This document shows positions 7,046 through 15,737 of a DNA stretch of 64,000 nucleotides, piece by piece (positions within the stretch are counted from its first letter, which is position 1; every line of letters begins with the position of its first letter). Origin of the DNA: Bacteroidota bacterium. Lineage in GTDB: Bacteria > Bacteroidota > Bacteroidia > Chitinophagales > Chitinophagaceae. Where the stretch lies: NCBI GenBank assembly GCA_018267575.1, contig JAFDYF010000077.1, positions 1-64,000 of the forward strand, in the 5' to 3' direction. The notes beneath the pieces are model-generated. The model was not told the DNA's origin, did not search any database, and saw only the letters and a program-made list of their open reading frames with translations. A program made the position numbers and the translations under genes.

Positions 7046-7867
7046 ATGACTGATATGAACGAACTAAAAAAAGCAAGGGATTTTTTGATCTCGGAGGGAA
7101 TCGATAAGCCAACAGTGGGGGTAGTATTGGGCACGGGTCTGCATCAACTGATCGAGCGAATGGAAATCACGCATACAGTGCCGTATTCCAGCATCCCTCA
7201 TTTTCCCATTGCTACGGTGGAGTTCCACAAAGGCAATCTCCAGTATGGGAATATCGGGGAGAACAAAGTACTCGTGATGCAAGGACGCTTTCATTCCTAT
7301 GAAGGTTATTCGATGCAGCAAATCGTTTTTCCGATCAGGGTAATGAAAATGCTGGGCATACAATATCTGTTCCTATCCAATGCGGCAGGTGGCATCAACC
7401 CTGCATTCAAAAAGGGGGACTTGGTACTGATCGATGACCATATCAATCTGCAATCGGGCAACCCATTGACCGGAAAAAATTTTGACGAATTGGGTGACCG
7501 TTTTCCAGATATGAGTGAACCATACAGCCGATCGCTCTCTGAAAAATTATTTTCGAAATCAAAAGAGATGGGCCTACGATTAAAGCAGGGGGTGTATGCA
7601 GCAGTGAATGGACCCAATCTGGAAACCCGGGCAGAGTACCGTTATCTAAGGGTTATTGGCGCAGACCTCGTTGGGATGTCCACCGTGCCAGAGGTAATAG
7701 CCGCCAACCAAATGCATCTGCCTTGTGCCGCCATATCGGTGATCACCGATGAATGTGACCCAGACCATTTGCGTCCGGTGAACATCGCAGAGATCATAGC
7801 AGTGGCCCATAAAGCGGACGAAAAACTATCAGGGTTGCTTTATGAAACCATCAATGCATTAAGGTGA
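7046..7867 (+). CDS. Purine nucleoside phosphorylase of the arsenosugar pathway
   Basis: 273 residues; a second in-frame ATG lies three codons in. Motifs of trimeric PNP/MTAP enzymes are clear: phosphate loop GVVLGTGLHQL, GRFHSYEGY, SNAAGGINPAFKKGD, NGPNLETRAEYR and VGMSTVPEV. The purine-contact region reads SVITDECDPD, with Asp where 6-oxopurine-specific PNPs have Asn; adenine-specific MTAP also has Asp here. That fits removal of adenine from the arsenic-containing adenosine made by ArsS, releasing a sugar phosphate, though the substrate is inferred. The stop overlaps the next gene's GTG start. Confidence 0.88.
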   Translation: MTDMNELKKARDFLISEGIDKPTVGVVLGTGLHQLIERMEITHTVPYSSIPHFPIATVEFHKGNLQYGNIGENKVLVMQGRFHSYEGYSMQQIVFPIRVMKMLGIQYLFLSNAAGGINPAFKKGDLVLIDDHINLQSGNPLTGKNFDELGDRFPDMSEPYSRSLSEKLFSKSKEMGLRLKQGVYAAVNGPNLETRAEYRYLRVIGADLVGMSTVPEVIAANQMHLPCAAISVITDECDPDHLRPVNIAEIIAVAHKADEKLSGLLYETINALR

Positions 7868-8463
7868 AAGATACGCTTTTGATTTTTGCGAAGAACCTCA
7901 TCCCCGGGCAGGTCAAAACCAGGCTGGCTGCCAGTATTGGGCATGATGGGGCTCTTGCTGTTTATCAAAAGCTCCTTCAACACACGGAAATGGTTACCCG
8001 AAATATTGATGTCGACAAAACGGTGTTCTATTCAAGTTTTATAGAAGAACAAGATCTGTGGGACAATGAAATTTACAAAAAGCAGTTACAGTCAGGGACT
8101 GATCTGGGTGAAAGGATGCAGGACGCATTTCTCGAGACCTTTGCAAAAGGGCATGGGAAAGTGGTCATCATCGGCACCGATTGTTTGGAGATGGAGCGAG
8201 TTATTATTATGGATGCTTTTGCCCAACTTAATGAGCATGACATCGTGATTGGGCCGGCAAAGGATGGCGGGTATTATCTGTTGGGTATGAAAAAAATGGT
8301 TCCCTCCATTTTTTATAACATCAGTTGGGGTACGGATAAAGTGCTGGAAGAAACCTTGCATGCTTGTTATCAACTAAAAATTTCTGTTGGGCTATTGCCC
8401 ATATTGTCTGATATTGATACAGTAAAGGATCTGGAATCGCAAAGGGAACAACTATTACGATAA
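7864..8463 (+). CDS. DUF2064-type glycosyltransferase (TIGR04282 family)
   Basis: 199 residues, starting at a GTG that overlaps the previous stop codon (GTGA), so probably translationally coupled. It has a nucleotidyl/glycosyltransferase A fold: N-terminal LLIFAKNLIPGQVKTRLA with the conserved KTRL, an acidic metal site IGTDCLEM, and PAKDGGYYLLG. This small family was defined as an arsenosugar-cluster member and is usually found beside the second transferase that follows here. Its donor and acceptor are unknown to me; attachment of the arsenosugar to an aglycone, or donor activation, is plausible. Confidence 0.85.
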   Translation: MKDTLLIFAKNLIPGQVKTRLAASIGHDGALAVYQKLLQHTEMVTRNIDVDKTVFYSSFIEEQDLWDNEIYKKQLQSGTDLGERMQDAFLETFAKGHGKVVIIGTDCLEMERVIIMDAFAQLNEHDIVIGPAKDGGYYLLGMKKMVPSIFYNISWGTDKVLEETLHACYQLKISVGLLPILSDIDTVKDLESQREQLLR

Positions 8464-8561
8464 TAAAATCAAGCTGCTTAATTTATCAATACCCAATAAT
8501 CAACTTTAAAATATTCACTATTCACTATTAACCCTCTCTAAAGCATCTATAAAAAAATGGC

Positions 8562-9254
8562 ATGATAAGCATCATCATCCCTACTTATAATGAGGCCGTA
8601 AATATTCGGGCAACGATTGAACGGATAAGACATGCTGAAAAAAATGGGCTGATAAAAGAAATCATTATTTCAGATGGGGAAAGTACGGATGGCACGGCTT
8701 TAATAGCCAATAGGATTGGGGCAAGGACTATCATCTCCCCCAAAAAAGGAAGGGCGGCACAGATGAATTTTGGTGCATCCATGGCATCGGGGGAAATCCT
8801 ATATTTTTTGCATGCTGACACTATACCCCCCGATGGTTTTACAAATGATATCCATGCAGCATTGCAAAAAGGCTATGGCATTGGATCGTACAGGCTTTCA
8901 TTTGACCTTAGACATTGGTTCTTGAAATTCAATTGTTGGTTTACCCGTTTTGATGTGAATGCCGTCAGGTTTGGGGACCAAAGTCTCTTTGTCAAAAAGG
9001 AACTGTTCCAAAAAGCAGGCGGTTTTAGGGAAGACCTGATCCTCATGGAAGACCAGGAAATTATCCACCGGTTAAAGCAGCATGGAAAATTCATCGTGAT
9101 GAAAGGGCAGGTGGTCACTTCTGCCAGAAAATATCTGGACAACGGTATTTTTAGGATGCAGGCCATCTTCTATTGGATATGGTTGCTTTATTACTTGGGT
9201 TTTTCGCAAGAATACTTGGTAGGGTTGCATCGCAGGTTGATCAGAAAAAAGTGA
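8562..9254 (+). CDS. GT2 glycosyltransferase (TIGR04283 family)
   Basis: This 230-residue GT-A enzyme begins SIIIPTYNEAVNIRATIERI and has the donor-site ISDGESTDGT, the metal-binding ILYFLHADT (DxD-like HAD) and a catalytic MEDQEIIHRLK (ED). A hydrophobic C-terminal stretch (about residues 203-218) may attach it to the membrane. It is the last gene of the arsenosugar operon, after a 98-base AT-rich gap that could hold an internal promoter. In related clusters it pairs with the DUF2064 transferase; the exact glycosyl acceptor is not known. Confidence 0.87.
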   Translation: MISIIIPTYNEAVNIRATIERIRHAEKNGLIKEIIISDGESTDGTALIANRIGARTIISPKKGRAAQMNFGASMASGEILYFLHADTIPPDGFTNDIHAALQKGYGIGSYRLSFDLRHWFLKFNCWFTRFDVNAVRFGDQSLFVKKELFQKAGGFREDLILMEDQEIIHRLKQHGKFIVMKGQVVTSARKYLDNGIFRMQAIFYWIWLLYYLGFSQEYLVGLHRRLIRKK

Positions 9255-9583
9255 ATTAGGGATAGGTTCCGTCCATTCCGTGAAACCCATTATCTACTAT
9301 TTTTTTTTTAGGATTAGGTAGATAGAGCGCAAACCTTTTAACAGAGGTTCGTCATTTCGAATCCCCGCTTTAGAGGTCCATGCTCTAAGGAAAGATAGCG
9401 CGGGGTGAGAAATCCCCAGCCAATAATTGTGTAGGAGATTTCTCATCCCGCAACGGCATTCATTAAGTCATAAATCCCGAAAGCGGGAATAAATAATGAC
9501 GCTATTGCTATTGTTTTTGCGGTCAATCTATCTAATTCTATATTTTTTTTTATACAACAGATTTATAAAACGAAATCGGAAAA
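9255..9583. other. Intergenic region with a REP-like element
   Basis: No gene is seen. The T-rich run at 9299-9309 follows the operon and may help termination, but its hairpin is weak. The centre is filled by the palindromic element at 9351-9500. Confidence 0.5.
9351..9500. repeat. REP-like nested palindrome
   Basis: Outer arms are GTCATTTCGAATCCCCGCTTT and, at the far end, its diverged complement AAAGCGGGAATAAATAATGAC. Inner arms are GCGGGGTGAGAAATCCC (9400-9416) and GAGATTTCTCATCCCGC (9435-9451), which pair over 17 positions with two wobbles. The GTCATTTCGA / GAGATTTCTC wording matches short intergenic repeats common in Bacteroidota genomes, from memory. No transposase is nearby. Confidence 0.7.
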
Positions 9584-10447
9584 ATGATCCATCATATTTT
9601 AGACCTAAGGGGAGCCCCCGTTCTGACTGCCCTGTTTCTTTTATTGTTTTGGCTTGAATCCAAATTTGAGTTGCGCAAGAGGGCCCAATCCAAATGGCCA
9701 AGGCTGTTTGTGAATTTTTCGGTGGCCATTCCCTCCTTTGTGCTTTTGCGGTTCATGTTCTTGCCCATCATGCTGTGGCTGGCAAATGCCAACGAACATG
9801 TAAGATTTGGGTTTCTTTATTTGTTCGATTTCTCTTCTTGGCAAAAAGCAATTATTGGTTTTTTGTTGTTGGACTATGGCAATTATCTCTGGCATTGGCT
9901 CAACCACAAGATCCCTTTTCTATGGCGTTTCCATTTGGTACATCATTCCGACCCTGATCTGGATATCAGTACGGCCTTTCGTTTTCATTATGGTGAATTG
10001 ATTGGATCGGTTTTCTCCCGCGGGGCTTTTGTATTTTTCAGTGGCGTATCCCCATTGATGGTATTGATTTACGAGATCATTTTCGAATCAGCGACCCAGT
10101 TCCATCATAGCAATATGAAAATCCCAATAAAATGGGAAAGGCTTTTGAACTTACTAATTGTTACACCAAGAATGCATGGCATCCATCATTCCATTATAAA
10201 AGAAGAAACCGACAGTAACTATTCGGTCATTTTTTCCTTTTGGGATCGGTTGCACCATACCGTAAAATTGAATGTGCCCCAAAAAAATATCATTATTGGG
10301 GCAGCCTCCTGCAGAAACCTGGAGGAACTGACCGCTTCCCATTTACTTAAATTGCCTTTTTCCAAAACTGTTTTGGAAATTCCATCGATGCCGCCTGAAG
10401 AACAGCGGCCTGTTCAGGGGACAAATAAAAATAGACTTGCAAAATAG
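9584..10447 (+). CDS. Sterol desaturase family (fatty acid hydroxylase) membrane protein
   Basis: This 287-residue integral membrane protein has several hydrophobic segments and the di-iron histidine motifs of the family: HWLNH, HLVHH and a late HGIHH, plus another HH in QFHHSN. Members use a non-haem di-iron centre with O2 to hydroxylate or desaturate lipid carbon. The substrate is not predictable. It lies after the arsenosugar operon but behind a REP-like element and its own spacer, so it is probably a separate transcription unit. A link to arsenolipids would be speculation. Confidence 0.85.
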   Translation: MIHHILDLRGAPVLTALFLLLFWLESKFELRKRAQSKWPRLFVNFSVAIPSFVLLRFMFLPIMLWLANANEHVRFGFLYLFDFSSWQKAIIGFLLLDYGNYLWHWLNHKIPFLWRFHLVHHSDPDLDISTAFRFHYGELIGSVFSRGAFVFFSGVSPLMVLIYEIIFESATQFHHSNMKIPIKWERLLNLLIVTPRMHGIHHSIIKEETDSNYSVIFSFWDRLHHTVKLNVPQKNIIIGAASCRNLEELTASHLLKLPFSKTVLEIPSMPPEEQRPVQGTNKNRLAK

Positions 10448-10502
10448 CGGCACCTCATTTCTCCTCTTCCCGTTTCGATCAAAATTTAAATGCGTGATTT
10501 TA

Positions 10503-10835
10503 TTACTTGTGTTCCGCCCTCGTATCCTTCCTTATTTTTTGGGCTGTTGAATAGATGCTGTATGTAATCATGGCTGCGATGAAGACATATACCCAGACAG
10601 GGATGTTTTTCCCAACCACAATTAAGTAAAGATATGCAGAGATAAAACAGAAGCCCGTGAGCAGGAGTGGCAATAAGAATGGCTTTCTATTTTTAATGTT
10701 CTTGATTGTCCAACGGAGACAAATAAAAAAGAATGGGATGGCACCGATATAGATAGCCCCAAAAATATAAGGGTTCACATGGTATTTGCCCCCCAAACTT
10801 AAAAACCATTCTTTAAATATGTCCCAGTATTCCAT
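10503..10835 (-). CDS. Small three-span membrane protein paired with an FAD oxidoreductase
   Basis: 110 residues with three hydrophobic spans at roughly 24-41, 54-73 and 79-98, and a basic C-terminal tail. No family is recognised from sequence alone. Its ATG overlaps the stop of the upstream oxidoreductase gene (TAATG on the minus strand), which signals translational coupling and a joint function. An anchoring or quinone-side partner for the oxidoreductase is conceivable but not supported by any motif. Confidence 0.75.
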   Translation of the reverse strand: MEYWDIFKEWFLSLGGKYHVNPYIFGAIYIGAIPFFFICLRWTIKNIKNRKPFLLPLLLTGFCFISAYLYLIVVGKNIPVWVYVFIAAMITYSIYSTAQKIRKDTRAEHK

Positions 10836-12271
10836 TAGCTGAATATTTTATATAGGGGTTTTAAAAGTGATTTTATCGAAGCAGTCAGTGCGGCTGATTT
10901 ATATTTGACGATGGCTTGTTGGTTGATCCTGGAGGCCGTTGGGTAGGGATAAATTTTATTGAAAAGGGCATTGATAGAAAGTTTGGCCCCATTTGCGAGA
11001 ATCAATTCCTGGATGAGCTCACCTGCGCCTGGTGCAACCATGGACCCACCTAAAATTCTTTGTTTTCCCAAAAAACTTTTTTTGCTTATGAACAAGATGG
11101 ACTTGCCGTATTGGTAGTTGTCCGTTACCGCACGGTCATCCTCCTTAAAATCGGTGACCAATTTCTCATACCCGATGCCTCTCTCTATCAGTTGTTTTTC
11201 GCTCAAGCCAAAACTGGCCAGCTCTGGGTCGGTAAAGGTGACCCATGAAATAAAATCATTGTTGAGTTTCTTTTTGATGGGCGAAAAGAAATTGTTCAAT
11301 AGCAGGCGTGCGTTTGCTTCGGCTGTATGCGAAAATTGCAGGTCACCCGCAATGTCACCACATACAAATATATTTTTGTTAGAAGTCCGCAGATATTTGT
11401 CGACCACTATTTTTCCATTGCTCAACTCCACACCCGCAAGCTGTGGTTGCAATGTGTTAACGTTTAAATCCCTGCCAATGCCCACAAACACGGCATCAAA
11501 TGAAATGTTCTTCTTGCTCCCATCTTTAAAATTGATAAGGGCTTCTGTTGAAGAAATGAAATGATCTACTGATGCGTTAAAATATAATTCAATCCCTTCT
11601 TTCTGCAATTGTAACAGCAAGACCGATGAGGTTTCCTTTTCATCATTTGGCAAGATCCGATCCCCTTTTTGCACAATGGTTACCTTAGATCCCAATCGGC
11701 TTAATGCTTGCGCTATTTCAATGCCGATCGGACCGCCCCCAATCACCAATAAATTTTTGGGCAGTTCATTTAAATGAAAAATGCTTTCATTGTCATAGTA
11801 CCTTATTTTTTCCACACCGGGCACCAACAGTTTTTTAGGCTTGGAGCCGGTTGCTATCACTATTTTTTTTCCTTGGTATTTTTTTCCGCTCACTTCAATC
11901 TCGTTCTTATTGGTAAAATGGGCTTCGCCCAAGGCCAGGTCCACCCCCTGCTTTTTTAGCCAGTCTGCATTTTCATGCTCCCTGATCAACTCTTGCCGCT
12001 GGTAAACATAGCCAATCGCTTTTTGGATGTCGATGTTGCCACTTAATTCTAACCCAAAGTTTGCTGCCTCCTTAGCTTGGTGCGCTATTTTCGCCACATG
12101 TATAAAGGACTTGCTTGGCACACAGCCATCATTGAGGCAATCACCGCCAATGGAATGCTCCGACTTGGATACCATCAAAACCTTGAAACCCGCCAAACCC
12201 ATGAAGAGCCCAACACTGAGCCCGCCCGAGCCGCAACCGATCACTATCAAATCGTATTTTTCTTCTGGCAT
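10835..12271 (-). CDS. FAD-dependent pyridine nucleotide-disulfide oxidoreductase, MerA-like
   Basis: 478 residues from ATG at 12271; the upstream extension lacks a protein-like look. It has an FAD-binding IVIGCGSGGLSVG, a redox disulfide C45-LNDG-C50, an NAD(P) site VIGGGPIGIEIAQAL and a second FAD contact IFVCGDIAG. It resembles mercuric reductase but lacks the N-terminal metal domain and the C-terminal CysCys pair, and the dimerisation tail reads YPYPTASRI without the HP..E of glutathione reductase. Mercury reduction is therefore unlikely; such genes are often loosely labelled mercuric reductase. Its true electron acceptor is unknown. Confidence 0.82.
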   Translation of the reverse strand: MPEEKYDLIVIGCGSGGLSVGLFMGLAGFKVLMVSKSEHSIGGDCLNDGCVPSKSFIHVAKIAHQAKEAANFGLELSGNIDIQKAIGYVYQRQELIREHENADWLKKQGVDLALGEAHFTNKNEIEVSGKKYQGKKIVIATGSKPKKLLVPGVEKIRYYDNESIFHLNELPKNLLVIGGGPIGIEIAQALSRLGSKVTIVQKGDRILPNDEKETSSVLLLQLQKEGIELYFNASVDHFISSTEALINFKDGSKKNISFDAVFVGIGRDLNVNTLQPQLAGVELSNGKIVVDKYLRTSNKNIFVCGDIAGDLQFSHTAEANARLLLNNFFSPIKKKLNNDFISWVTFTDPELASFGLSEKQLIERGIGYEKLVTDFKEDDRAVTDNYQYGKSILFISKKSFLGKQRILGGSMVAPGAGELIQELILANGAKLSINALFNKIYPYPTASRINQQAIVKYKSAALTASIKSLLKPLYKIFS

Positions 12272-13093
12272 TATTTTTATTTTTTGTTTTATAAATTTAA
12301 TTACCCAAGATAGTGCGCAAAAGGTTTCTTGCATAACTTTTTAGCACAGACATCTCTGATGGGGAGAAAGCGCGAGCTAAGATGGTGTGCCTGCCCAGCT
12401 TTGTACAATCAATTTCATTTCTTTAATCCCCAAAGTTTTAATGAGCAAATCCTTAATTGTTTTGACTTTGAAAAATGGTATTCCTTACAAGGGAGATGAA
12501 TTTTCTAGAATTGATGACAAATCCTAAACTCAACTTGAAGGATTGATGTTGTTGAAAAATAAAACAAGTCAGTCCCGATGATTGAGACCGATCAATACCA
12601 TAAAGTAGTTCTATATTTCGGGTGACTGATTAGTTGGTAGTTATGCCTGAAAAGTTTTTGGCATCATCCCATTCGACGCCTTCAAAAACGAATCATTGGA
12701 TTGAACAAATATCTTTTCCCGATTAATTTTCCTAAACTGTTTTCCAAATTCTTCCTTTCGCATTCAGTGAGCTTGCTTCAATGCATTGACTATTCAATAT
12801 TTCGAATCACCTATTTCCTTGAAGTTTTTTGAGAAGATTTTACAAAGGCTTGCTTTTTTTAAAACGCATTCGATTAAACTGTCATCTTCCCAATGCCATT
12901 TATTAGAGGGCTATCTTCAGTTATACTCATCTCTTAACATTTAATATAAAAATGATTATCTATCTAAAGAGCATATTTTTTTGTAAGGAAACATCCATGG
13001 TTGCGTCTACAAGCCAAAGTGGGATGCATGTAGGATGGTTTAGGATACCATATAGGCAATATTTTTAAAGCACAAGCTATCAATATTTTTAAA
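12272..13093. other. Long divergent intergenic region
   Basis: About 820 bases between divergent genes with no supported gene. The 3' end carries a 13-base direct repeat (13057-13069 and 13081-13093) ending at the regulator's start codon. I saw no clear promoter box, tRNA or hairpin terminator. Confidence 0.5.
13057..13093 (+). repeat. 13-bp direct repeat abutting the Crp/Fnr start codon
   Basis: CAATATTTTTAAA occurs at 13057-13069 and again at 13081-13093, a 24-base period, with the second copy directly touching the ATG at 13094. It may be a leader duplication or a binding site that controls translation or transcription. Confidence 0.6.
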
Positions 13094-13726
13094 ATGCTGA
13101 CAAAAGATGTTTTGAGCCTGAACAGTGCTGGGGTTTGCAGGAAAATCGGGGAAAAAACGATTATCCAAATCAGCGGGATTTCCTCTTGCCCTGTCTATTT
13201 CTTAAGCAAGGGTTTGGTAAAGATTTCCTATATCACTAAACAGGGAAATGAAATTATCAAATACATTGTAAAACCGGGTAACATATTTGGTGAGCTAACC
13301 CTTTTTGGACAGGAGGAGGACAGAAACGAAATCGCCACAGCACTTGCGGATTCAGAATTGGTCATTGTTCCTGCAGCCACTGTTAAAAAGTTAATGGCCA
13401 CCCATCCAGAAATAGAAAATATGGTCAACCACTCGATCAATAAGCGCATCAAGCTGATGGAGAAGCGCATGTTGTCTCATTCCTTTAAAAATGTGAAGGA
13501 AAGGGTAATGGATTTTTTACATGATTTTTCTATTGAATTTGGTAACCCGGTGAACGGGGGACTTCAGTTTAGGAATTTTTTGACCCATGAAGATATCGCC
13601 AAAATAGCGACTACTTCCCGGCAATCGGTAACTAGTGCATTGGTATATTTTAAAAAGCAGGGCTGGATTGACTATGACTCAAAAAACACAAACGTTTATA
13701 AATTTTCAGACTTGACACAATCGTAA
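13094..13726 (+). CDS. Crp/Fnr family transcriptional regulator
   Basis: 210 residues. The N-terminal cyclic-nucleotide-binding-type jelly roll (about 15-115) has the GNIFGELTLFGQ turn. A dimer helix comes next, then a C-terminal Crp-type winged helix with LTHEDIAKIATTSRQSVTSALVYFKK, the helix-turn-helix with the typical SRQSV recognition helix. The nucleotide-contact residues of CRP are not conserved, so the ligand is open. A 17-base gap separates it from the OB-fold membrane protein, so the two are probably cotranscribed. Confidence 0.88.
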   Translation: MLTKDVLSLNSAGVCRKIGEKTIIQISGISSCPVYFLSKGLVKISYITKQGNEIIKYIVKPGNIFGELTLFGQEEDRNEIATALADSELVIVPAATVKKLMATHPEIENMVNHSINKRIKLMEKRMLSHSFKNVKERVMDFLHDFSIEFGNPVNGGLQFRNFLTHEDIAKIATTSRQSVTSALVYFKKQGWIDYDSKNTNVYKFSDLTQS

Positions 13727-13743
13727 TCAAAATCAAAAAAAAA

Positions 13744-14214
13744 ATGAAAAAAAAGACCCTCAAAAAAATTGGCATCCTTTTTCTAGCAGGTATTGTTGTA
13801 GCAATCGGCATAGTTGCTTATCTCTTTTTTATGCCCCACCGTAATGTTCAGGCAACCGAGGCATTTGCTGAACTCAAAGTGGCTGACCTTACCAAGGAAT
13901 TTTCGACCAACGTATCAGCCGCTAATGCCAAATACCTCTCCAGTGATGGGAACTCAAAAGTATTGGTGGTGGATGGTAGGGTAAATAAAATTTCTGTTAA
14001 CCAAGCTGGTCAGAAAGTAATCGAGCTTAAGGATGAAGGTTCAAAAATGGGAGTCAGTTGTACGTTTACCAAAGAATCCAGTAGTCATGTCAATGATATT
14101 CAGGTAGGGGCGACCGTTAAAATAAAAGGGGCAATCACTGCTGGAAACAGTTATGACGCTGACCTTGATTTATATAACGATGCCGTATTGATCCAATGCG
14201 ATAAAGTTAAATGA
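13744..14214 (+). CDS. OB-fold (tRNA_anti-like) membrane-anchored protein
   Basis: 156 residues. A lysine-rich N-terminus is followed by one membrane helix (IGILFLAGIVVAIGIVAYLFF), then an extracytoplasmic domain. Residues 40-154 match the pattern of the tRNA_anti-like OB-fold family: a helical lead-in, VLVVDGRVNKI, VIELKDEG, VSCTFTKES and VGATVKIKGAI. The family is common in Bacteroidota with unknown function, despite the name. It follows the Crp/Fnr gene by 17 bases and converges with merA. Confidence 0.75.
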   Translation: MKKKTLKKIGILFLAGIVVAIGIVAYLFFMPHRNVQATEAFAELKVADLTKEFSTNVSAANAKYLSSDGNSKVLVVDGRVNKISVNQAGQKVIELKDEGSKMGVSCTFTKESSSHVNDIQVGATVKIKGAITAGNSYDADLDLYNDAVLIQCDKVK

Positions 14215-14285
14215 CGGATTGTTGGTGTGTGATGAAGTACTGTTTATTTTCAGATAAACTATACTCAGTAAACAAGTTCGATTTG

Positions 14286-15737
14286 TCAATTTGAACAACA
14301 ACTGAGTTCCTTGATATCCTTGGCAAAAGCGATGGCCGCCAATTTTACCCCCTCACTCATGGTGAGATAAGGATAAAGGCTTTCAGCCAGTTCTTTTACG
14401 GTTATACCATGTGTGATGGCCATACTCAAATGTTGTATCAATTCACCGCCATCTGGCGCTATAATCCTTGCGCCGATCAATCGGTCGGTTCCCTTGTTTC
14501 GGATGAGCTTGATAAAGCCTCTGGTATCATAGGCAGCTATCGCACGAGGTACATTATCCAATGTAATTTTGGATATTTCATAAGGGATATTTAGGGATGC
14601 GGCCTGCGATTCATCCAAACCGGTACCTGCTACTTGCGGATCGGTGAACACCACCCAAGGTAATGAAGTGTAATGCGTTTTGTTTTCGCTTCCGGTAAAG
14701 GCATTTTCCACCGCGATCTTTCCCTCGTAAGCTGCCGTGTACACAAATGATGGGGGATTTATAACATCACCAACAGCATAAATATTTTTCAGGTTGGTTT
14801 CCATTGATTTATTTACCTGTATATGCCCACTCTTGGTCAATTGCAGGCCTATATGATCCAATCCCATTTTTTTTGTATTGGGTTTTGTGCCGGTAGCAAC
14901 CACTATTTTGCCTGGTTCAATTATTTGGGTAAAGGAACCATCGGGGCATTTGCAATGGATAACAATGCCGTTGCCTGACTTTTCAAATTTCACTGCACGG
15001 AAATTGGGAAGAATCTCAATGCCTTCATTTCTCATGTGCATTTCCAGTTCTTCGCTGATATCGGGTGTTTGGCTCCGCAGTACACGGTCTGTAAATTCTA
15101 TGATGCGGACTTTTGTCCCCAAACGGTTATAGGCCATGGCAATTTCCAACCCAATATACCCTGCACCCATAATAGTAATACTGGTGGGCTGTTCTTCCAG
15201 ATCAAATAAAGATGAATTGGTTTGGTAAGCAATATCTTTCAGCCCTTCAATATCCGGTATATTGGTGGTTGCACCTGTTGCAATAATGAATTTTATCGCC
15301 GTGTATTTATCCTTACCATTTACTAAAATAGTGTGGTCATCCAAAAAAGCTGCCCAACCGTCGATTAATTGAAGGTTTTCAAAATCACGCACCACATCCA
15401 TGTACTTTTTTTGTTGCAGGGTTTTCACCAAATGCTTTTTGTCTTTTATTACCTTACTAAAATCAATACCAACTCCTTTGGGTTTTATACCAGCGAAATT
15501 AGAATGTGACGCATGGTAAGCAGTTTCCGCAGCTCGGATAATTGTTTTGGAAGGTACACAACCTACATTCACACAGGTGCCGCCAAAATCTAAACCTGCA
15601 TTTACCATCAGCGTGGCCAAGCCCAGTTCATGAGCCTTGATGGCAGCCGAAAAAGCAGCAGAACCCCCACCTACAATGATTAGATCGAACTGTTGGGCAT
15701 CCCCATTATTATTGTTGCCTTTCTGCTTCTGTAGCAT
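14286..15737 (-). CDS. merA: Mercuric reductase MerA
   Basis: 483 residues from ATG at 15737, overlapping the end of the upstream MerP-like gene by 29 bases. It has the FAD site LIIVGGGSAAFSAAIKA, redox disulfide C55-VNVG-C60, second dinucleotide fold ITIMGAGYIGLEIAMAY and the hallmark C-terminal pair C480-C481 (ELSCCSN) that passes Hg(II) to the active site. The N-terminal HMA domain of long MerA forms is absent; the separate HMA protein upstream may stand in for it. The reaction is NADPH-dependent reduction of Hg(II) to Hg(0) in the cytosol. It is the last gene of the mer operon. Confidence 0.95.
   Translation of the reverse strand: MLQKQKGNNNNGDAQQFDLIIVGGGSAAFSAAIKAHELGLATLMVNAGLDFGGTCVNVGCVPSKTIIRAAETAYHASHSNFAGIKPKGVGIDFSKVIKDKKHLVKTLQQKKYMDVVRDFENLQLIDGWAAFLDDHTILVNGKDKYTAIKFIIATGATTNIPDIEGLKDIAYQTNSSLFDLEEQPTSITIMGAGYIGLEIAMAYNRLGTKVRIIEFTDRVLRSQTPDISEELEMHMRNEGIEILPNFRAVKFEKSGNGIVIHCKCPDGSFTQIIEPGKIVVATGTKPNTKKMGLDHIGLQLTKSGHIQVNKSMETNLKNIYAVGDVINPPSFVYTAAYEGKIAVENAFTGSENKTHYTSLPWVVFTDPQVAGTGLDESQAASLNIPYEISKITLDNVPRAIAAYDTRGFIKLIRNKGTDRLIGARIIAPDGGELIQHLSMAITHGITVKELAESLYPYLTMSEGVKLAAIAFAKDIKELSCCSN

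Noticed and set aside
10835..12271. Calling this gene mercuric reductase
   Set aside because: The C-terminal CysCys pair and the HMA domain are absent, and a true MerA is encoded at 14286-15737.
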